This document shows positions 27,463 to 37,627 of a DNA stretch of 64,000 nt, piece after piece. Below the pieces are notes generated by a model, which did no database searches, was not told where the DNA came from, and was given only the letters and a program-made list of their open reading frames with translations. The translations under genes were made by a program, and so were the position numbers. The stretch lies in the NCBI RefSeq assembly GCF_004331345.1, contig NZ_SJJZ01000006.1:310001-374000 (forward strand), written 5' to 3'. Within the stretch, counting starts at the first letter, position 1, and the number at the start of each line of letters is the position of its first letter. The stretch is from Kribbella soli. Its GTDB lineage: Bacteria > Actinomycetota > Actinomycetes > Propionibacteriales > Kribbellaceae.

Positions 27463-29015
27463 TACACTCCTCCGACCTCGTCGAACACCGCACCTTGTCC
27501 CATCGCCGCCGCCAGCAGCTCGCCCTCGCCCGAGTCCGCCGTACTGAACGAGGCGACGTCGCGGCCGTCCCGCAGTACGACGACGCGGTCGCAGACCCCC
27601 ACCAGTTCGGGAAGCTCCGACGACGCCAGCAGTACGCCGAGACCCTGCGCCGCGAGTTCACCGAGCAACCGGTAGATCTCGGCCTTCGCGCCGACGTCGA
27701 CGCCGCGCGTGGGCTCGTCGAGGAGCAGCAGCTTGGGCTCGGTGAGCAGCATCCGGCCGAACACGACCTTCTGCTGGTTCCCGCCGGACAACGTGCCGAC
27801 CTCGTCCTGCAGGCGGCCGAACTTCAGCCGCAGCCGATCGGCCATCCTGGTTGACGCCGCGCGCTCCATCCGGCGGGCGATGACCCCGAGCCGGCCGTAC
27901 GACGGGAGACTCGAGACGACTGTGTTGGCGAGGATCGAGTGGAAGAGCACGAGCCCCGACGCGCGCCGGTCCTCCGGGACGAAACCGATGCCCTGAGCAA
28001 GCGCTTGACGGGGCCCGCGAGGCTGGATCGGCTTGCCCTGCAGGAGAATCCGGCCGGTGCGGGTGCCGCCGGGTGCGACACCGTACAAGGTCTCGAGGAG
28101 TTCGGTGCGGCCCGCGCCGAGCAGGCCGGCGAGACCGACGATCTCGCCGGAGCGGACGGTCAGCGAGATGCCGTCAGGGTCGCGGCGGCCGGGTCGTGGG
28201 CGGCGGGCCTTCAGCTTCAGGTTCTCGACGCGCAGCAGTTCGTCGCCGGTGTCGGAGTCAGGAGTTGTGAACATGGTCTGCACCGGGCGGCCGACCATCG
28301 CCTCGACGACTTCCGCCGTACTGAGTTTGCGCGGGTCGAAGCTGGTGACGATCTTGCCGTTGCGGAGGACGGTCGCACGGTCGGCGACCTTGGCGATCTC
28401 CTCCATCCGGTGCGAGATGTAGACGATGCCGACACCGCTGTTCCGGAGCTCGCGGATCACGTCGAAGAGCCGCTCGACCTCGGAGCTGGTGAGCGCGGAG
28501 GTCGGCTCGTCCATGATCAGCACCCGGGCGTCGAGCGAGATCGCCTTCGCGATCGTGACGAGTTGCTGCTCGCCGACGCGGAGCTCACCGACCGGCCGGC
28601 GCGGGTCGAGGCTGACACCGCTGCGGTCGAGGAGCTCGCGGGCCTCGCGTTCCATCCGGCGGCGGTCGACGGTGCGCACCGTCGTCCGCAGTTCGCGGCC
28701 GAGGAAGATGTTGTCCGCGACCGACAGGCCCGGGACGAGGTCGAGTTCCTGGTGGATCATCGCGATCCCCGCGGCCTGTGCGTCGGTCGGGCCGCTGAAC
28801 CGCACCGGGGTGCCGTTGATCGCGATGCTGCCCGCGTACTCCGTGACGTCGCCGGAGAGGATCTTCATCAGCGTGCTCTTGCCGGCGCCGTTCTCGCCGA
28901 GCAGGGCGTGCACCTCCCCGGCGCCGAGCACGAAGTCCACCTCGTGACACGCCTGCACCCCGCCGTACCGCTTCCCGATTCCCACCATCCGGACCAGGTC
29001 AAAGCTTTCGGCCAT
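27462..29015 (-). CDS. Sugar ABC transporter ATPase (RbsA-like, fused double NBD)
   Basis: 517 aa from ATG 29015 with GGAGG about 4 nt upstream; the longer frame from 29069 lacks a site and would cover the operator. NBD1: Walker A LLGENGAGKSTLMKILSG, signature LRVGEQQLVTIAKA, Walker B RVLIMDEPTSAL. NBD2: degenerate Walker A GLLGAGRTELLETLYG, signature LSGGNQQKVVFGRML, Walker B LLLLDEPTRGVD. The two-domain build is typical of RbsA/XylG/MglA. First gene of the operon, controlled by the shared LacI operator. Confidence 0.95.
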   Translation of the reverse strand: MAESFDLVRMVGIGKRYGGVQACHEVDFVLGAGEVHALLGENGAGKSTLMKILSGDVTEYAGSIAINGTPVRFSGPTDAQAAGIAMIHQELDLVPGLSVADNIFLGRELRTTVRTVDRRRMEREARELLDRSGVSLDPRRPVGELRVGEQQLVTIAKAISLDARVLIMDEPTSALTSSEVERLFDVIRELRNSGVGIVYISHRMEEIAKVADRATVLRNGKIVTSFDPRKLSTAEVVEAMVGRPVQTMFTTPDSDTGDELLRVENLKLKARRPRPGRRDPDGISLTVRSGEIVGLAGLLGAGRTELLETLYGVAPGGTRTGRILLQGKPIQPRGPRQALAQGIGFVPEDRRASGLVLFHSILANTVVSSLPSYGRLGVIARRMERAASTRMADRLRLKFGRLQDEVGTLSGGNQQKVVFGRMLLTEPKLLLLDEPTRGVDVGAKAEIYRLLGELAAQGLGVLLASSELPELVGVCDRVVVLRDGRDVASFSTADSGEGELLAAAMGQGAVFDEVGGV

Positions 29016-29031
29016 GACACCTCCGCGATTC

Positions 29032-29051
29032 GGGCGAGTAATCGATTTCCC
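29032..29051. promoter_or_regulatory. LacI-type operator, site 2
   Basis: On the minus strand gggaaatcgattactcgccc, with the perfect central palindrome aatcgatt. It lies 17-36 nt upstream of the ATPase start. The site upstream of the LacI gene (24284-24303) differs at only three positions. Confidence 0.65.
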
Positions 29052-29118
29052 GGACGCTAGACCGCACACGTCCGGGGCGTCAACCCCTCACACCCCAATC
29101 GAAGAGCTACGAATGGCT

Positions 29119-29180
29119 ACGCAGGCAGAACCCCCGCCTTGATCGTTGCAAGCGGCGCGGAGGGCGGGTTCTGCCTGCGT
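29119..29180 (-). terminator. Long hairpin terminator of the peptide-type ABC operon
   Basis: acgcaggcagaacccccgcc (29119-29138) is complementary to gggcgggttctgcctgcgt (29162-29180) over 15 bp uninterrupted, then one bulge. It begins 6 nt past the stop of the substrate-binding protein gene. Confidence 0.8.
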
Positions 29181-29186
29181 GGCGGT

Positions 29187-30686
29187 TCAGCTCCCAGACA
29201 CACTCACCTTCGCGAACAAAGGGCGACCGCTCGGCGGCATCACGAACCCCTGGACGCGGGAGCGGACGGCCGCGTTCGAGGCGAGGTCGGCGGGGAAGAT
29301 TCCGACGGCGTCGTCCCAGATCGTCTTGCCGGCCTGCTGGTAGAGCTTGGGGCGGGCGGCCTGGTCGACCGATGAGCGGGCGTCGAGGAGGGCCTTGTCG
29401 AGCGCGGGGTTGCAATAGCCGTTGCGCTTGGCGGTGCAGACGTACAGGCGGGCCAGTGTGTAGTCGGCGTCACCAGTGCCGGTCACGTTGGTCTGCAGGT
29501 TCATGTCCCAGTTGAGCTTGCCGAAGTCCTCCAGCCACTGCGCGCGTTCCTTCTCCAGCGGCTTGACCGTGACGCCGATCTTCGCCCAGTCCGAGATCAT
29601 CGCCTGCGCCAGCGCCCGGATGTTCGGCCCGCCTTCGAGCGGCCACTGCATCGACGTGGTGAACCCGTTCGGGTACCCGGCCTCGGTCAGCAACTGCTTC
29701 GCCTTCGCCGGGTCGTAGGTGTACGGCGAGAGCTTCGGCGCACCGATCACGCCTTGGGCCAGCGGCGCCTGCGCGACGGATGCGAGATCGCCGAAGAGAT
29801 CCTTCACGGTGCCCTCGAGGTTGAGCGCGTGCCACATCGCCTGCCGGACGCGCTTGTCGTTGAACGGTTTCCGGTTGGAGTTGAACCAGTCGAAGTAGTA
29901 CGTCCAGCTCGGCGTCGTCGAGTACGTGATCGCATCGCTGCCCTTGACCGAGCCGACCTGGTCGGGCGGGATCTGCGTCAGTACGTCGACCTCGCCGTTC
30001 TCCAGCCCGGTGATCCGCCCGGCGACCTCCGGGATGTTCACGAACTCGAGCTTGCTCAGCTTCGGCGCGCCGTCCCAGTACGTCGGGTTCGCGGCCAGCT
30101 CGAGCTTCTCGTCGGGCTTGAACGAGGAGACCGTGAACGGCCCGGTCCCGATCGGCTTGTTGAAGAACCCGTCGGTGTTGATCTTGGCGGCCGGCCCGAT
30201 GAACAGCAGCGTCAGCGAACTCAGCAACGTGCCGAGCGGCTTGCTGGTCTTCACTGTCACGGTCTGGTCGTCGGTGGCCGCGAACGACGTCACTGTCGAG
30301 TAGAGCGGGACCAGCGGGCCGTCGAGCTTCTTGTGCCGTTCGTACGACGCCACCACGTCCTTCGCGGTGAACGGCGTACCGTCGGAGAACTTCACGCCGG
30401 AGCGGAGTTTGAACACCCACGTGTTCGGGTCCGGGTTCTCCCAGGCGGTGGCCAGGACCGGGACGATCTTGCCGTCGTCGACGCGGACCAGCGGTTCCAT
30501 GATCTGCTGGATCGCGGTCTGTACCGCCTCCTCACCGGCGTACTTATGGGTGTCCAGCGACACCGGGAACATCGCCGGCGCGTACCGCAGGACCTGTTCG
30601 CCGCTGCTCGGTTCACTGGCCGGCGAGCACCCGGCCACGCCTAGGGTGACGGCGACCAGCGCCGCCACGATTCGCTTCCTCAGCAC
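29187..30686 (-). CDS. Substrate-binding lipoprotein, family 5 (oligopeptide type)
   Basis: 499 aa from GTG 30686, which has GAGGAG 7 nt upstream. Signal and lipobox: IVAALVAVTLGVAGC. SBP_bac_5 fold: RYAPAMFPVSLDTHKYAGEE, VFKLRSGVKFSDGTPFTAKD, FNSNRKPFNDKRVRQAMWHA, the region that closes over the ligand. The family carries peptides, but also nickel, heme and oligosaccharides. Here it is last in an operon holding two phosphatase-fold enzymes and no peptidase, so the ligand may be phosphorylated or sugar-like; that is inference. Confidence 0.93.
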   Translation of the reverse strand: MLRKRIVAALVAVTLGVAGCSPASEPSSGEQVLRYAPAMFPVSLDTHKYAGEEAVQTAIQQIMEPLVRVDDGKIVPVLATAWENPDPNTWVFKLRSGVKFSDGTPFTAKDVVASYERHKKLDGPLVPLYSTVTSFAATDDQTVTVKTSKPLGTLLSSLTLLFIGPAAKINTDGFFNKPIGTGPFTVSSFKPDEKLELAANPTYWDGAPKLSKLEFVNIPEVAGRITGLENGEVDVLTQIPPDQVGSVKGSDAITYSTTPSWTYYFDWFNSNRKPFNDKRVRQAMWHALNLEGTVKDLFGDLASVAQAPLAQGVIGAPKLSPYTYDPAKAKQLLTEAGYPNGFTTSMQWPLEGGPNIRALAQAMISDWAKIGVTVKPLEKERAQWLEDFGKLNWDMNLQTNVTGTGDADYTLARLYVCTAKRNGYCNPALDKALLDARSSVDQAARPKLYQQAGKTIWDDAVGIFPADLASNAAVRSRVQGFVMPPSGRPLFAKVSVSGS

Positions 30687-30697
30687 AGGGGTTCTCC

Positions 30698-31459
30698 TCA
30701 AAGCGTGTAGGTGGCGACGACCGGGTAGTGGTCGGAGGGTGCGCGGCCGTCGTGGAAGAAGTCGACGACCTCGCTGGACCGGGCGGCGAGCGGGCCGCGG
30801 GCGAAGATCCAGTCGATCGCCTTGGGTGGTGAGGCGAGCGGCGACAACCGCGTCCCGATCGGACCGGTCGCGACCGTCGGCACCACCGGATGGGTCACCG
30901 GTGAGTGCCGGCCGAGGGCGGTGAAACTGTCCAGGAACCCGGCGTTCCCGAGCTCCCACTGCGGTGGGCCGATGTCGTTGATATCGACCGTGAACAGGCA
31001 GGCGCCGTCGCCGGCCAGGCGTTCGAGCGCTTCCCCGATGGCGCGGGCCTGGGCGATCCGGCGGTTGACGTGATCGGTCCGCTCGTCGGAGTGGCCCGGC
31101 CAGGTGAGGTGCGCCGTACTGAAGATCAGCTCGGTGCCGTCGGGGGTGCGCAGCCGGACCCAGAACAGGCGGGCGTCGGGCGAGAGGATGCCGACGTCCT
31201 CGGCCCCGTGCTCGACGTACGTGAACAGGTCGCGTCGCCACCACAGGTTGCTCTGGGTCTCCCAGCCTGCGGTCCCGTCGATGCGGTCGTGGTCGGGCAG
31301 GACGTCGTCGAGCAGCTTGCGGGTGGCGGGCCGGAGTTCCTGTACGGCGAGCAGGTCGGGCGGACGCGTCGCGAACAGGCTCGCGATCGCGTCCCGGCGC
31401 TGGTCGAGGTAGAACTCGGACCACAGGTTGTAGGTCATCGCCACGAAGGTGAAAGTCAT
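30698..31459 (-). CDS. Endonuclease/exonuclease/phosphatase (EEP) family protein
   Basis: 253 aa from ATG 31459, whose codon overlaps the upstream stop (ATGA). EEP metal-dependent phosphoesterase fold: MTYNLWSEF (N-terminal Asn), LAVQELRPATRKL (Glu metal ligand), FSTAHLTWPGHSDERTDHVN, CLFTVDINDIGPP (Asp/Asn pair), KAIDWIFARG and SDHYPVVATY (catalytic Asp-His). No signal peptide, so it acts in the cytoplasm. The substrate may be a phosphodiester or phosphomonoester delivered by the co-encoded importer. Confidence 0.88.
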   Translation of the reverse strand: MTFTFVAMTYNLWSEFYLDQRRDAIASLFATRPPDLLAVQELRPATRKLLDDVLPDHDRIDGTAGWETQSNLWWRRDLFTYVEHGAEDVGILSPDARLFWVRLRTPDGTELIFSTAHLTWPGHSDERTDHVNRRIAQARAIGEALERLAGDGACLFTVDINDIGPPQWELGNAGFLDSFTALGRHSPVTHPVVPTVATGPIGTRLSPLASPPKAIDWIFARGPLAARSSEVVDFFHDGRAPSDHYPVVATYTL

Positions 31460-32054
31460 CGGTCCATCCCGGTAGGCACGTTGTACGACGTGAGTCCGTC
31501 GAGCCGGAGCGTGGTGAGCGAGCAGTTCCCCGGCGGATCCAGCAACATCTCGTCCCCCGCCGGCAGCCCGAGCGCCGACGCCGCCGCAACCCGGATCGGC
31601 CCGCCGTGCGTCACCACCAGTACTCGCCGTACGCCGGACCGCGTGATGTCCTGCGCCGCCTCCCACACCCGTGCTCGCAACTGCCGGAAGGTCTCGCCAC
31701 CTCCGCGAGCAATGTCTTCACCACGGGCGAAGGCCTCGACGACGTCCGGCTCCTCGGCTGCGAGGTCTGCGATCATCCGCCCACCCCACGTCCCGACGTC
31801 GATCTCCCGCCACCGCTTGTCGACACGGACCTCAAGGTGATCCTGGCTGTCCAGATAAGGCTGCAAGGTCTCCGTCACGCGTTGCAGGTCGCTCGCGACA
31901 ATCCCGTCGAACTCGAGCGACTGCAGGTATTCCGCGGCCTGCTTCGCCTGCTGCCGGCCGCGTGCGCTCAAGCCGGTGCCTTGCTGGCCTTGGTAGCGGT
32001 GCTCGGCGTTCCACACGGACTCGCCGTGGCGGAGGAGGACCAGTTCGGTGACGC

Positions 32055-32058
<4 letters not shown>
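31456..32058 (-). CDS. Histidine phosphatase family protein (phosphoglycerate mutase-like)
   Basis: 200 aa. The phosphohistidine motif LLRHGESVWN is at about 7-16. A second catalytic His sits in VLVVTHGGPIRV. GLSARGRQQAKQAAEYLQSL and RWREIDVGTWGGR are also typical. No signal peptide. Such proteins dephosphorylate many small metabolites. It overlaps the ATPase gene upstream and the EEP gene downstream by 4 nt each, so it is translationally coupled to the importer. Confidence 0.92.
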
Positions 32059-33048
<990 letters not shown>

Positions 33049-33059
<11 letters not shown>

Positions 33060-34035
33060 CGGTGAGGACTCCTTCCGGGTGGTGGCAGGCGGCCTGGTGG
33101 GTGCTGGGGCGGTCGGGAAGCTGACGGAGGACGGGCTCGACCTCGGCGCACTGTTCGTCGGCGTACTGGCAGCGTGGGCGGAAGGAGCAGCCGGAGGGCA
33201 GGGACAGGAGATCGGGCGGCGAACCCTGGATGGGCACGAGGCGATCGCGAGGGCCGTCCACGGCGGGGACGGACGCCATCAGACCGGAGGTGTACGGGTG
33301 GCCGCTGTGTTCGTAGACCTCGCGGAGGGAGCCGGTCTCGACGACGCGTCCGGCGTACATCAGGATCACCCGGTCGGCCACGCCGGCGACGACGCCGAGG
33401 TCGTGGGTGATCAGGACGAGCGACATCCCCTCCTCGGCCTGCAGCCGGGTCAGGAGGTCCATGATCTGCGCCTGGACCGTGACGTCGAGCGCGGTCGTCG
33501 GCTCGTCCGCGATCAGCAGCCGCGGCGACAGGGCGAGTGCCATCGCGATCATCACCCGCTGCCGCATTCCGCCGGAGAACTGGTGCGGGTAGTCGTCGAG
33601 CCGCTTGGACGCGGCCGGGATCCCGACCCGCTTCATCAGGTCCAGCGCGGCCGCCCGCGCCTCCCGGCGGGACGCACCGCGATGGCGACGGAACATCTCG
33701 CCGATCTGCGCACCGACGCGGAACACCGGGTTCAGTGAGCTCAACGGGTCCTGGAAGACCATCGCGATCTCCCGCCCACGCAGGCCTTTCGCGACGCCCG
33801 GTGCGAGTAGGTCGCGGCCGTCGTACGAGATCGACCCGCCGCACACCCGGCCGGCCGGCTTCGGCACGATCCCCATCACGGCCTGCGCGGTGACGCTCTT
33901 CCCGCTGCCCGATTCCCCCAGTAGGGCAACGGTTTCACCGGAACCGACGTCGAACGACGCCCCGTCGACGGCCGTCACTACTCCACCAGAAGTGGCGAAC
34001 TCGACCCGCAGGTCGCGCACACTCAACAGCACCAT
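33049..34035 (-). CDS. ABC transporter ATPase (OppD/DppD-like)
   Basis: 328 aa from ATG 34035, which overlaps the permease stop. Walker [19 protein letters not shown], signature [16 protein letters not shown], Walker [22 protein letters not shown]-loop [11 protein letters not shown]. The C-terminal cysteine cluster [20 protein letters not shown] and AACHHPE is present. Second ATPase of the heteromeric oligopeptide-type importer. Confidence 0.95.
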
Positions 34036-34916
34036 CACAGACTCCTCAGGCGTGGGTCGTACCGGTCGCGGAGTGCGTCGCCGAGTACGCCGAGCGAGAT
34101 CACCAGGAACGCCAGTGCGATCCCCGGGATCGTCGAGATCCACCACGCGTCGGCGAGGTAGTTGCGCCCGTTCGCGATCGTCACACCCCAACTGGGTGTC
34201 GAAGCCGGCGTCCCGAGACCGAGGAAGCTGAGCGACGCCTCGGCCAGGATCACGTGACCGATCTCGACCGTCGCCACGACCAGCACCGGCGCGACACAGG
34301 CCGGCAGCACGCAGCGGGTGACCAGCCGCCAGGTCCCGGCGCCCAGTGTCCGAGACGCATCGACGAACTCCCGCCGCCGCGTCGCCAGCGCCTGCCCGCG
34401 GGCGACCCGCGCGAACGTCACCCAGTTCGCCACCGCGAGCACGATCACCACGTTCACCACCGACGGACCGAGCAGTGCCGCGATGAAGATCGCCAGCAGG
34501 ATCGAGGGAAACGCCAGCTGGATGTCCGCGAGCCGCATCAGGACGCCGTCCAGCCAGCCGCCGAAGTACCCGGCGGCAAGGCCGATGGTCACGCCAATGG
34601 TTCCGGCCAGCAGCAGGGTTGCCAGCCCGACCGCGATCGAGATCCTTGCCCCCTGCAACATCTGGGCCAACAGGTCCTGCCCTACCTGGTCGGTGCCGAA
34701 GATCGCGAACGACCCGTCGGACAACCGGGTGAACGGCGGCTTCAGCCGGTCCGCGGTGCGGGTGTCGACCGGGTTGTACCGGAACAGCCACGGTCCGATC
34801 GCCGCGGCCACGACGTACACCGCGATCACCGCGAACCCGAACCGGATCCGGGCCGACCCGGCCCGGGTACGGCGGCGGGCAGCCACCGGCGCCACCACGG
34901 AAAGCTCGACAGTCAA
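34035..34916 (-). CDS. ABC transporter permease (OppC/DppC-like)
   Basis: 293 aa with about 6 TM segments. OppC N-terminal region (FAVIAVYVVAAAIGPWLFRY, FGTDQVGQDLLAQMLQGARI), and the EAA loop FVDASRTLGAGTWRLVTRCV with VILAEASLSFLGLGTPASTP. It starts 2 nt after the OppB-like stop and overlaps the ATPase start. Forms the channel with its partner permease. Confidence 0.95.
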   Translation of the reverse strand: MTVELSVVAPVAARRRTRAGSARIRFGFAVIAVYVVAAAIGPWLFRYNPVDTRTADRLKPPFTRLSDGSFAIFGTDQVGQDLLAQMLQGARISIAVGLATLLLAGTIGVTIGLAAGYFGGWLDGVLMRLADIQLAFPSILLAIFIAALLGPSVVNVVIVLAVANWVTFARVARGQALATRRREFVDASRTLGAGTWRLVTRCVLPACVAPVLVVATVEIGHVILAEASLSFLGLGTPASTPSWGVTIANGRNYLADAWWISTIPGIALAFLVISLGVLGDALRDRYDPRLRSL

Positions 34917-34918
34917 GG

Positions 34919-35845
34919 TCAGTCACCAGCCAGACGGACCCGCGGGTCCAAGAAGCCGTACAGGAGGTCGACGAGCAGATTGATCAGCACGAAGATCGTT
35001 GCCACCAGCAAGATCGAGGCCTGGACGACGCCGTAATCGCGGCGCCCGATCGAGTCGATCAGCAACCGCCCGACACCCGGCCAGGCGAACACCGTCTCGA
35101 CGATCACCGTGCCGCCGAGCAACGCGCCGAACTGCAGGCCGACGACGGTCACAATCGGGATCAGCGCGTTCCGCATCGCGTGCACGAGCACGACGATCCC
35201 CTCGCCGAGACCCTTCGCCCGCGCGGTCTGCACGTAACCCTCGTGCACGACCTCGAGCAGCCCGCTGCGCGTCAGTCGCACCAGGATCGCCAGGAAGGGC
35301 AAGGCCAGCGTGATCGTCGGCAGCACCAGATGCGCCCACGATCCGGAGCCGGCACTCGGCAGCACCTTCAGTCCACGGGCGAACACCAGGATCAGCACGA
35401 TTCCCAGCCAGAACGATGGTGTCGACTGGCCCATCAGCGAGAACACCGAGATCGCCCGGTCCACCCAGCTGTGCGCCCGCAACGCGGCGATCACACCGAG
35501 CGGCAGACCGATCAGCAACGACAGCAGCAACGCGGTCGTCGCGAGCTGGATCGTGGCCGGAACCCGTTGCAGCACAAGGCTCATCGAGTCCGCGTTGAGC
35601 CGGAAGGACTCGCCGAAGTCCAGGTGCACGACGTTCGCCAGGTACGTCGCGTACTGCTGGATCAGCGACTGGTCGAGTCCGAGTTGCGCCCGCAACGCGG
35701 CCACCTGCGCCTGGTCCGCATCGGGCCCGAGCATGATGTACGCCGGGTCGCCGGGTACGAGCCGCAGTACGACGAAGATGATCGTGACCGCACCCCACAG
35801 CACGAAGAGCGAGAAGAACAACCGCCGGACGACGTACGCCCCCAT
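34919..35845 (-). CDS. ABC transporter permease (OppB/DppB-like)
   Basis: 308 aa with about 6 TM segments. MGAYVVRRLFFSLFVLWGAV is the usual OppB N-terminus, then VPGDPAYIMLGPDADQAQV. EAA loop: YVQTARAKGLGEGIVVLVHA. It ends with VETVFAWPGVGRLLIDSI and LLYGFLDPRVRL. Its start codon overlaps the IclR gene stop, so regulator and transporter are one transcription unit. Confidence 0.95.
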   Translation of the reverse strand: MGAYVVRRLFFSLFVLWGAVTIIFVVLRLVPGDPAYIMLGPDADQAQVAALRAQLGLDQSLIQQYATYLANVVHLDFGESFRLNADSMSLVLQRVPATIQLATTALLLSLLIGLPLGVIAALRAHSWVDRAISVFSLMGQSTPSFWLGIVLILVFARGLKVLPSAGSGSWAHLVLPTITLALPFLAILVRLTRSGLLEVVHEGYVQTARAKGLGEGIVVLVHAMRNALIPIVTVVGLQFGALLGGTVIVETVFAWPGVGRLLIDSIGRRDYGVVQASILLVATIFVLINLLVDLLYGFLDPRVRLAGD

Positions 35846-36489
35846 CAGACGCCGCTCCGCAGTACGGAGACCACGCGCCGGACCTCATCGACCGACCCTT
35901 GCTGGATCAGCTCCGCGCCGAGCGCACCGGCGCAGGTCCCGTCACTCGCCCGCACCGGCACGGCAACCATCCGCGGCAACGACGCCACCGGCCGCGCGTT
36001 GTGCGCGAACCCGGACACCCGGATGCGCTGCAACGTGTCGAGAAGATCCGGCGTACCGGTCACTTCGTTTGTTGGAAGGGCGGAGAGGTACGCACGTCCG
36101 AGCGCGCTCTGCCGCAGCGAGACCGCGTGACCTGGTTGCACCGAGGAACCACCCGCTACGGCCGCGACCTGCAGGACGGTTCCGGTTGTCTTGGGCAACG
36201 GTTTTGCGAGAACGACCAGGCGGCCGAGGCGGTCGCCGAGGGCGGTCAGGGTGTGTTCGGGACCGGCGCGGCGTTGCGCCGTACGCCGAAGTGCGGCCAG
36301 ACCGTCCAGAGCCGTGTAGCGGTGGTCGTCGACGCGGTCGGCCAGGCCGTGGGCGCAGAACGTGGCGAGGATGCGGTGCACGGTGCTCTTGTGCAGGCCG
36401 ACGGTGACGGCCAGTTCGGTCACGCCGTACGCGCGGTCCTCGCGGTTGAGCTCGGCCAGGACGGTCAGGGCACGACTCAGCGACTGCAT
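35845..36489 (-). CDS. IclR-family regulator heading the ABC operon
   Basis: 214 aa. HTH: LTVLAELNREDRAYGVTELA and LHKSTVHRILATFCAHGLAD. The effector domain is present (VLAKPLPKTTGTVLQVAAVA, VSLRQSALGRAYLSAL, VPVRASDGTCAGALGAEL). It is the first gene of the operon, overlapping the permease gene by 1 nt, so it probably regulates its own transporter. A 14-bp operator-like repeat lies 32-45 nt upstream. Confidence 0.92.
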   Translation of the reverse strand: MQSLSRALTVLAELNREDRAYGVTELAVTVGLHKSTVHRILATFCAHGLADRVDDHRYTALDGLAALRRTAQRRAGPEHTLTALGDRLGRLVVLAKPLPKTTGTVLQVAAVAGGSSVQPGHAVSLRQSALGRAYLSALPTNEVTGTPDLLDTLQRIRVSGFAHNARPVASLPRMVAVPVRASDGTCAGALGAELIQQGSVDEVRRVVSVLRSGV

Positions 36490-36520
36490 GGTGCCTCCCG
36501 GCGGATGAAGGGGGAAGCTG

Positions 36521-36534
36521 CCGTGAACGTTAAC
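36521..36534. promoter_or_regulatory. Operator-like 14-mer, copy 1
   Basis: ccgtgaacgttaac, 32 nt upstream of the IclR gene start. The core gaacgttaac is a LacI-type half-palindrome centred on CG. A related ggtagcgttaatg follows immediately. The exact 14-mer recurs at 36624-36637. Confidence 0.6.
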
Positions 36535-36623
36535 GGTAGCGTTAATGCACCGTAGAAGCGTGTGATTTACGTGTCAATAGACCATCGTTGCTGAGGGTGA
36601 AACGGCCCGTTGACGGCCAGTTC

Positions 36624-36637
36624 CCGTGAACGTTAAC
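36624..36637. promoter_or_regulatory. Operator-like 14-mer, copy 2
   Basis: ccgtgaacgttaac again, 42 nt upstream of the start of the unknown-function gene at 36679 and 103 bp from copy 1. Each divergent promoter thus has one copy. The LacI-family gene at 37964 is the likeliest binder. Confidence 0.6.
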
Positions 36638-36678
36638 TTCACACAACATCCACCTAACCCCGCCCTGGGAGGCTCTGC

Positions 36679-37623
36679 GTGACGACATCCGACGTACGCG
36701 CCGCGCTACTGTCCGCCGATCCCCGGCTGTCCAAGTTCTCGCCGTTGCCGCGCATCCTGGCCTTCGACGAGTTCGACAGCGGGACGCACGGCTGGACCGA
36801 GCTGCTCGGCAACTACAACGGCCGCGGCGACCTCAGCACGGTCGACGACCACATGCGCGACTTCCGGCCGCCGCAGCTGTCGGCCTGCAACTTCTTCGAC
36901 ATCGGTACGCACGGAGCGCTCAGCGGCACGTACGCGCTCAAGCTCGCGACCCGCCCGCACAAGGGCCACACGGCGGTCGCGATCCGCCGGCTCACGATGA
37001 GCGGCCGCGGCCTCGTGCAGCTCGAGACGTACTTCGCCTTCAAGTCCGAGGCCACCCTTGGCGGCGGCGCCGAGCTGGACAACTTCGGCGACGTCCAGTG
37101 GGACGGCAACACGCACCCGTCCGAGGCGCAGTTCGGCGCGTTCACGGTCGCCACCGACCTGTGCGGTGACGGCGGGCTGCGGTACCACACGGTCGCCCGC
37201 TACCAGAACACCGATCTGGACAACCACTTCACCCGGCGGTGGATGGCGCCGACCGTCCCCGAGCCGACGCCGCGCGAGCACTTCGAGGGCAAGGTGAAGC
37301 TGGAGTACGCCGCCGACTTCACCGCGCCGAACCCGGAGGACTGGCAGGCGTTCGGCGAGCCACAGGAGCTCTGCTACAACGAGGTCCCGACCAAGGTGAA
37401 CTGGCACTACCTGCGCTGGCTGATCGACACCGACAAACGGCGCAACGTGGAGCTGCAGGTCAACGACCGGGTGATGGACATGCGCGACGTCCCGGTTCCG
37501 CCGTACGAGGAACGCTACGAGACGCTCGAGAACCTGCTGAACTTCTACTTCTCGGTCCGCACCCACAGCTCGGTGCGCAACTTCCTCTTCCTCGACTCCG
37601 TCCTCATCTCGGTTGATTGGTAG
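36679..37623 (+). CDS. Unknown-function protein, probable beta-sandwich (DUF6772-like)
   Basis: 314 aa, cytoplasmic (no signal peptide). Opens ILAFDEFDSGTHGWTELLGN, then SACNFFDIGTHGALSGTYAL, LVQLETYFAFKSEATLGG and WHYLRWLIDTDKRRNVELQV, and closes LNFYFSVRTHSSVRNFLFLD. The alternating beta-strand pattern and the opening DEFDSGTHGW suggest a concanavalin/jelly-roll fold like those of glycan-active proteins. I believe it belongs to a DUF family near DUF6772 but cannot verify this. It is divergent from the ABC operon and upstream of a small ORF and a LacI regulator, all on one strand. A carbohydrate role is inference. Confidence 0.75.
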   Translation: MTTSDVRAALLSADPRLSKFSPLPRILAFDEFDSGTHGWTELLGNYNGRGDLSTVDDHMRDFRPPQLSACNFFDIGTHGALSGTYALKLATRPHKGHTAVAIRRLTMSGRGLVQLETYFAFKSEATLGGGAELDNFGDVQWDGNTHPSEAQFGAFTVATDLCGDGGLRYHTVARYQNTDLDNHFTRRWMAPTVPEPTPREHFEGKVKLEYAADFTAPNPEDWQAFGEPQELCYNEVPTKVNWHYLRWLIDTDKRRNVELQVNDRVMDMRDVPVPPYEERYETLENLLNFYFSVRTHSSVRNFLFLDSVLISVDW

Positions 37624-37627
37624 GCCC

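Noticed and set aside
25793-27661. 622-codon frame over the sugar ABC genes
   Set aside because: Shadow frame; the RbsB-, RbsC- and RbsA-type products are clear in the true frames.
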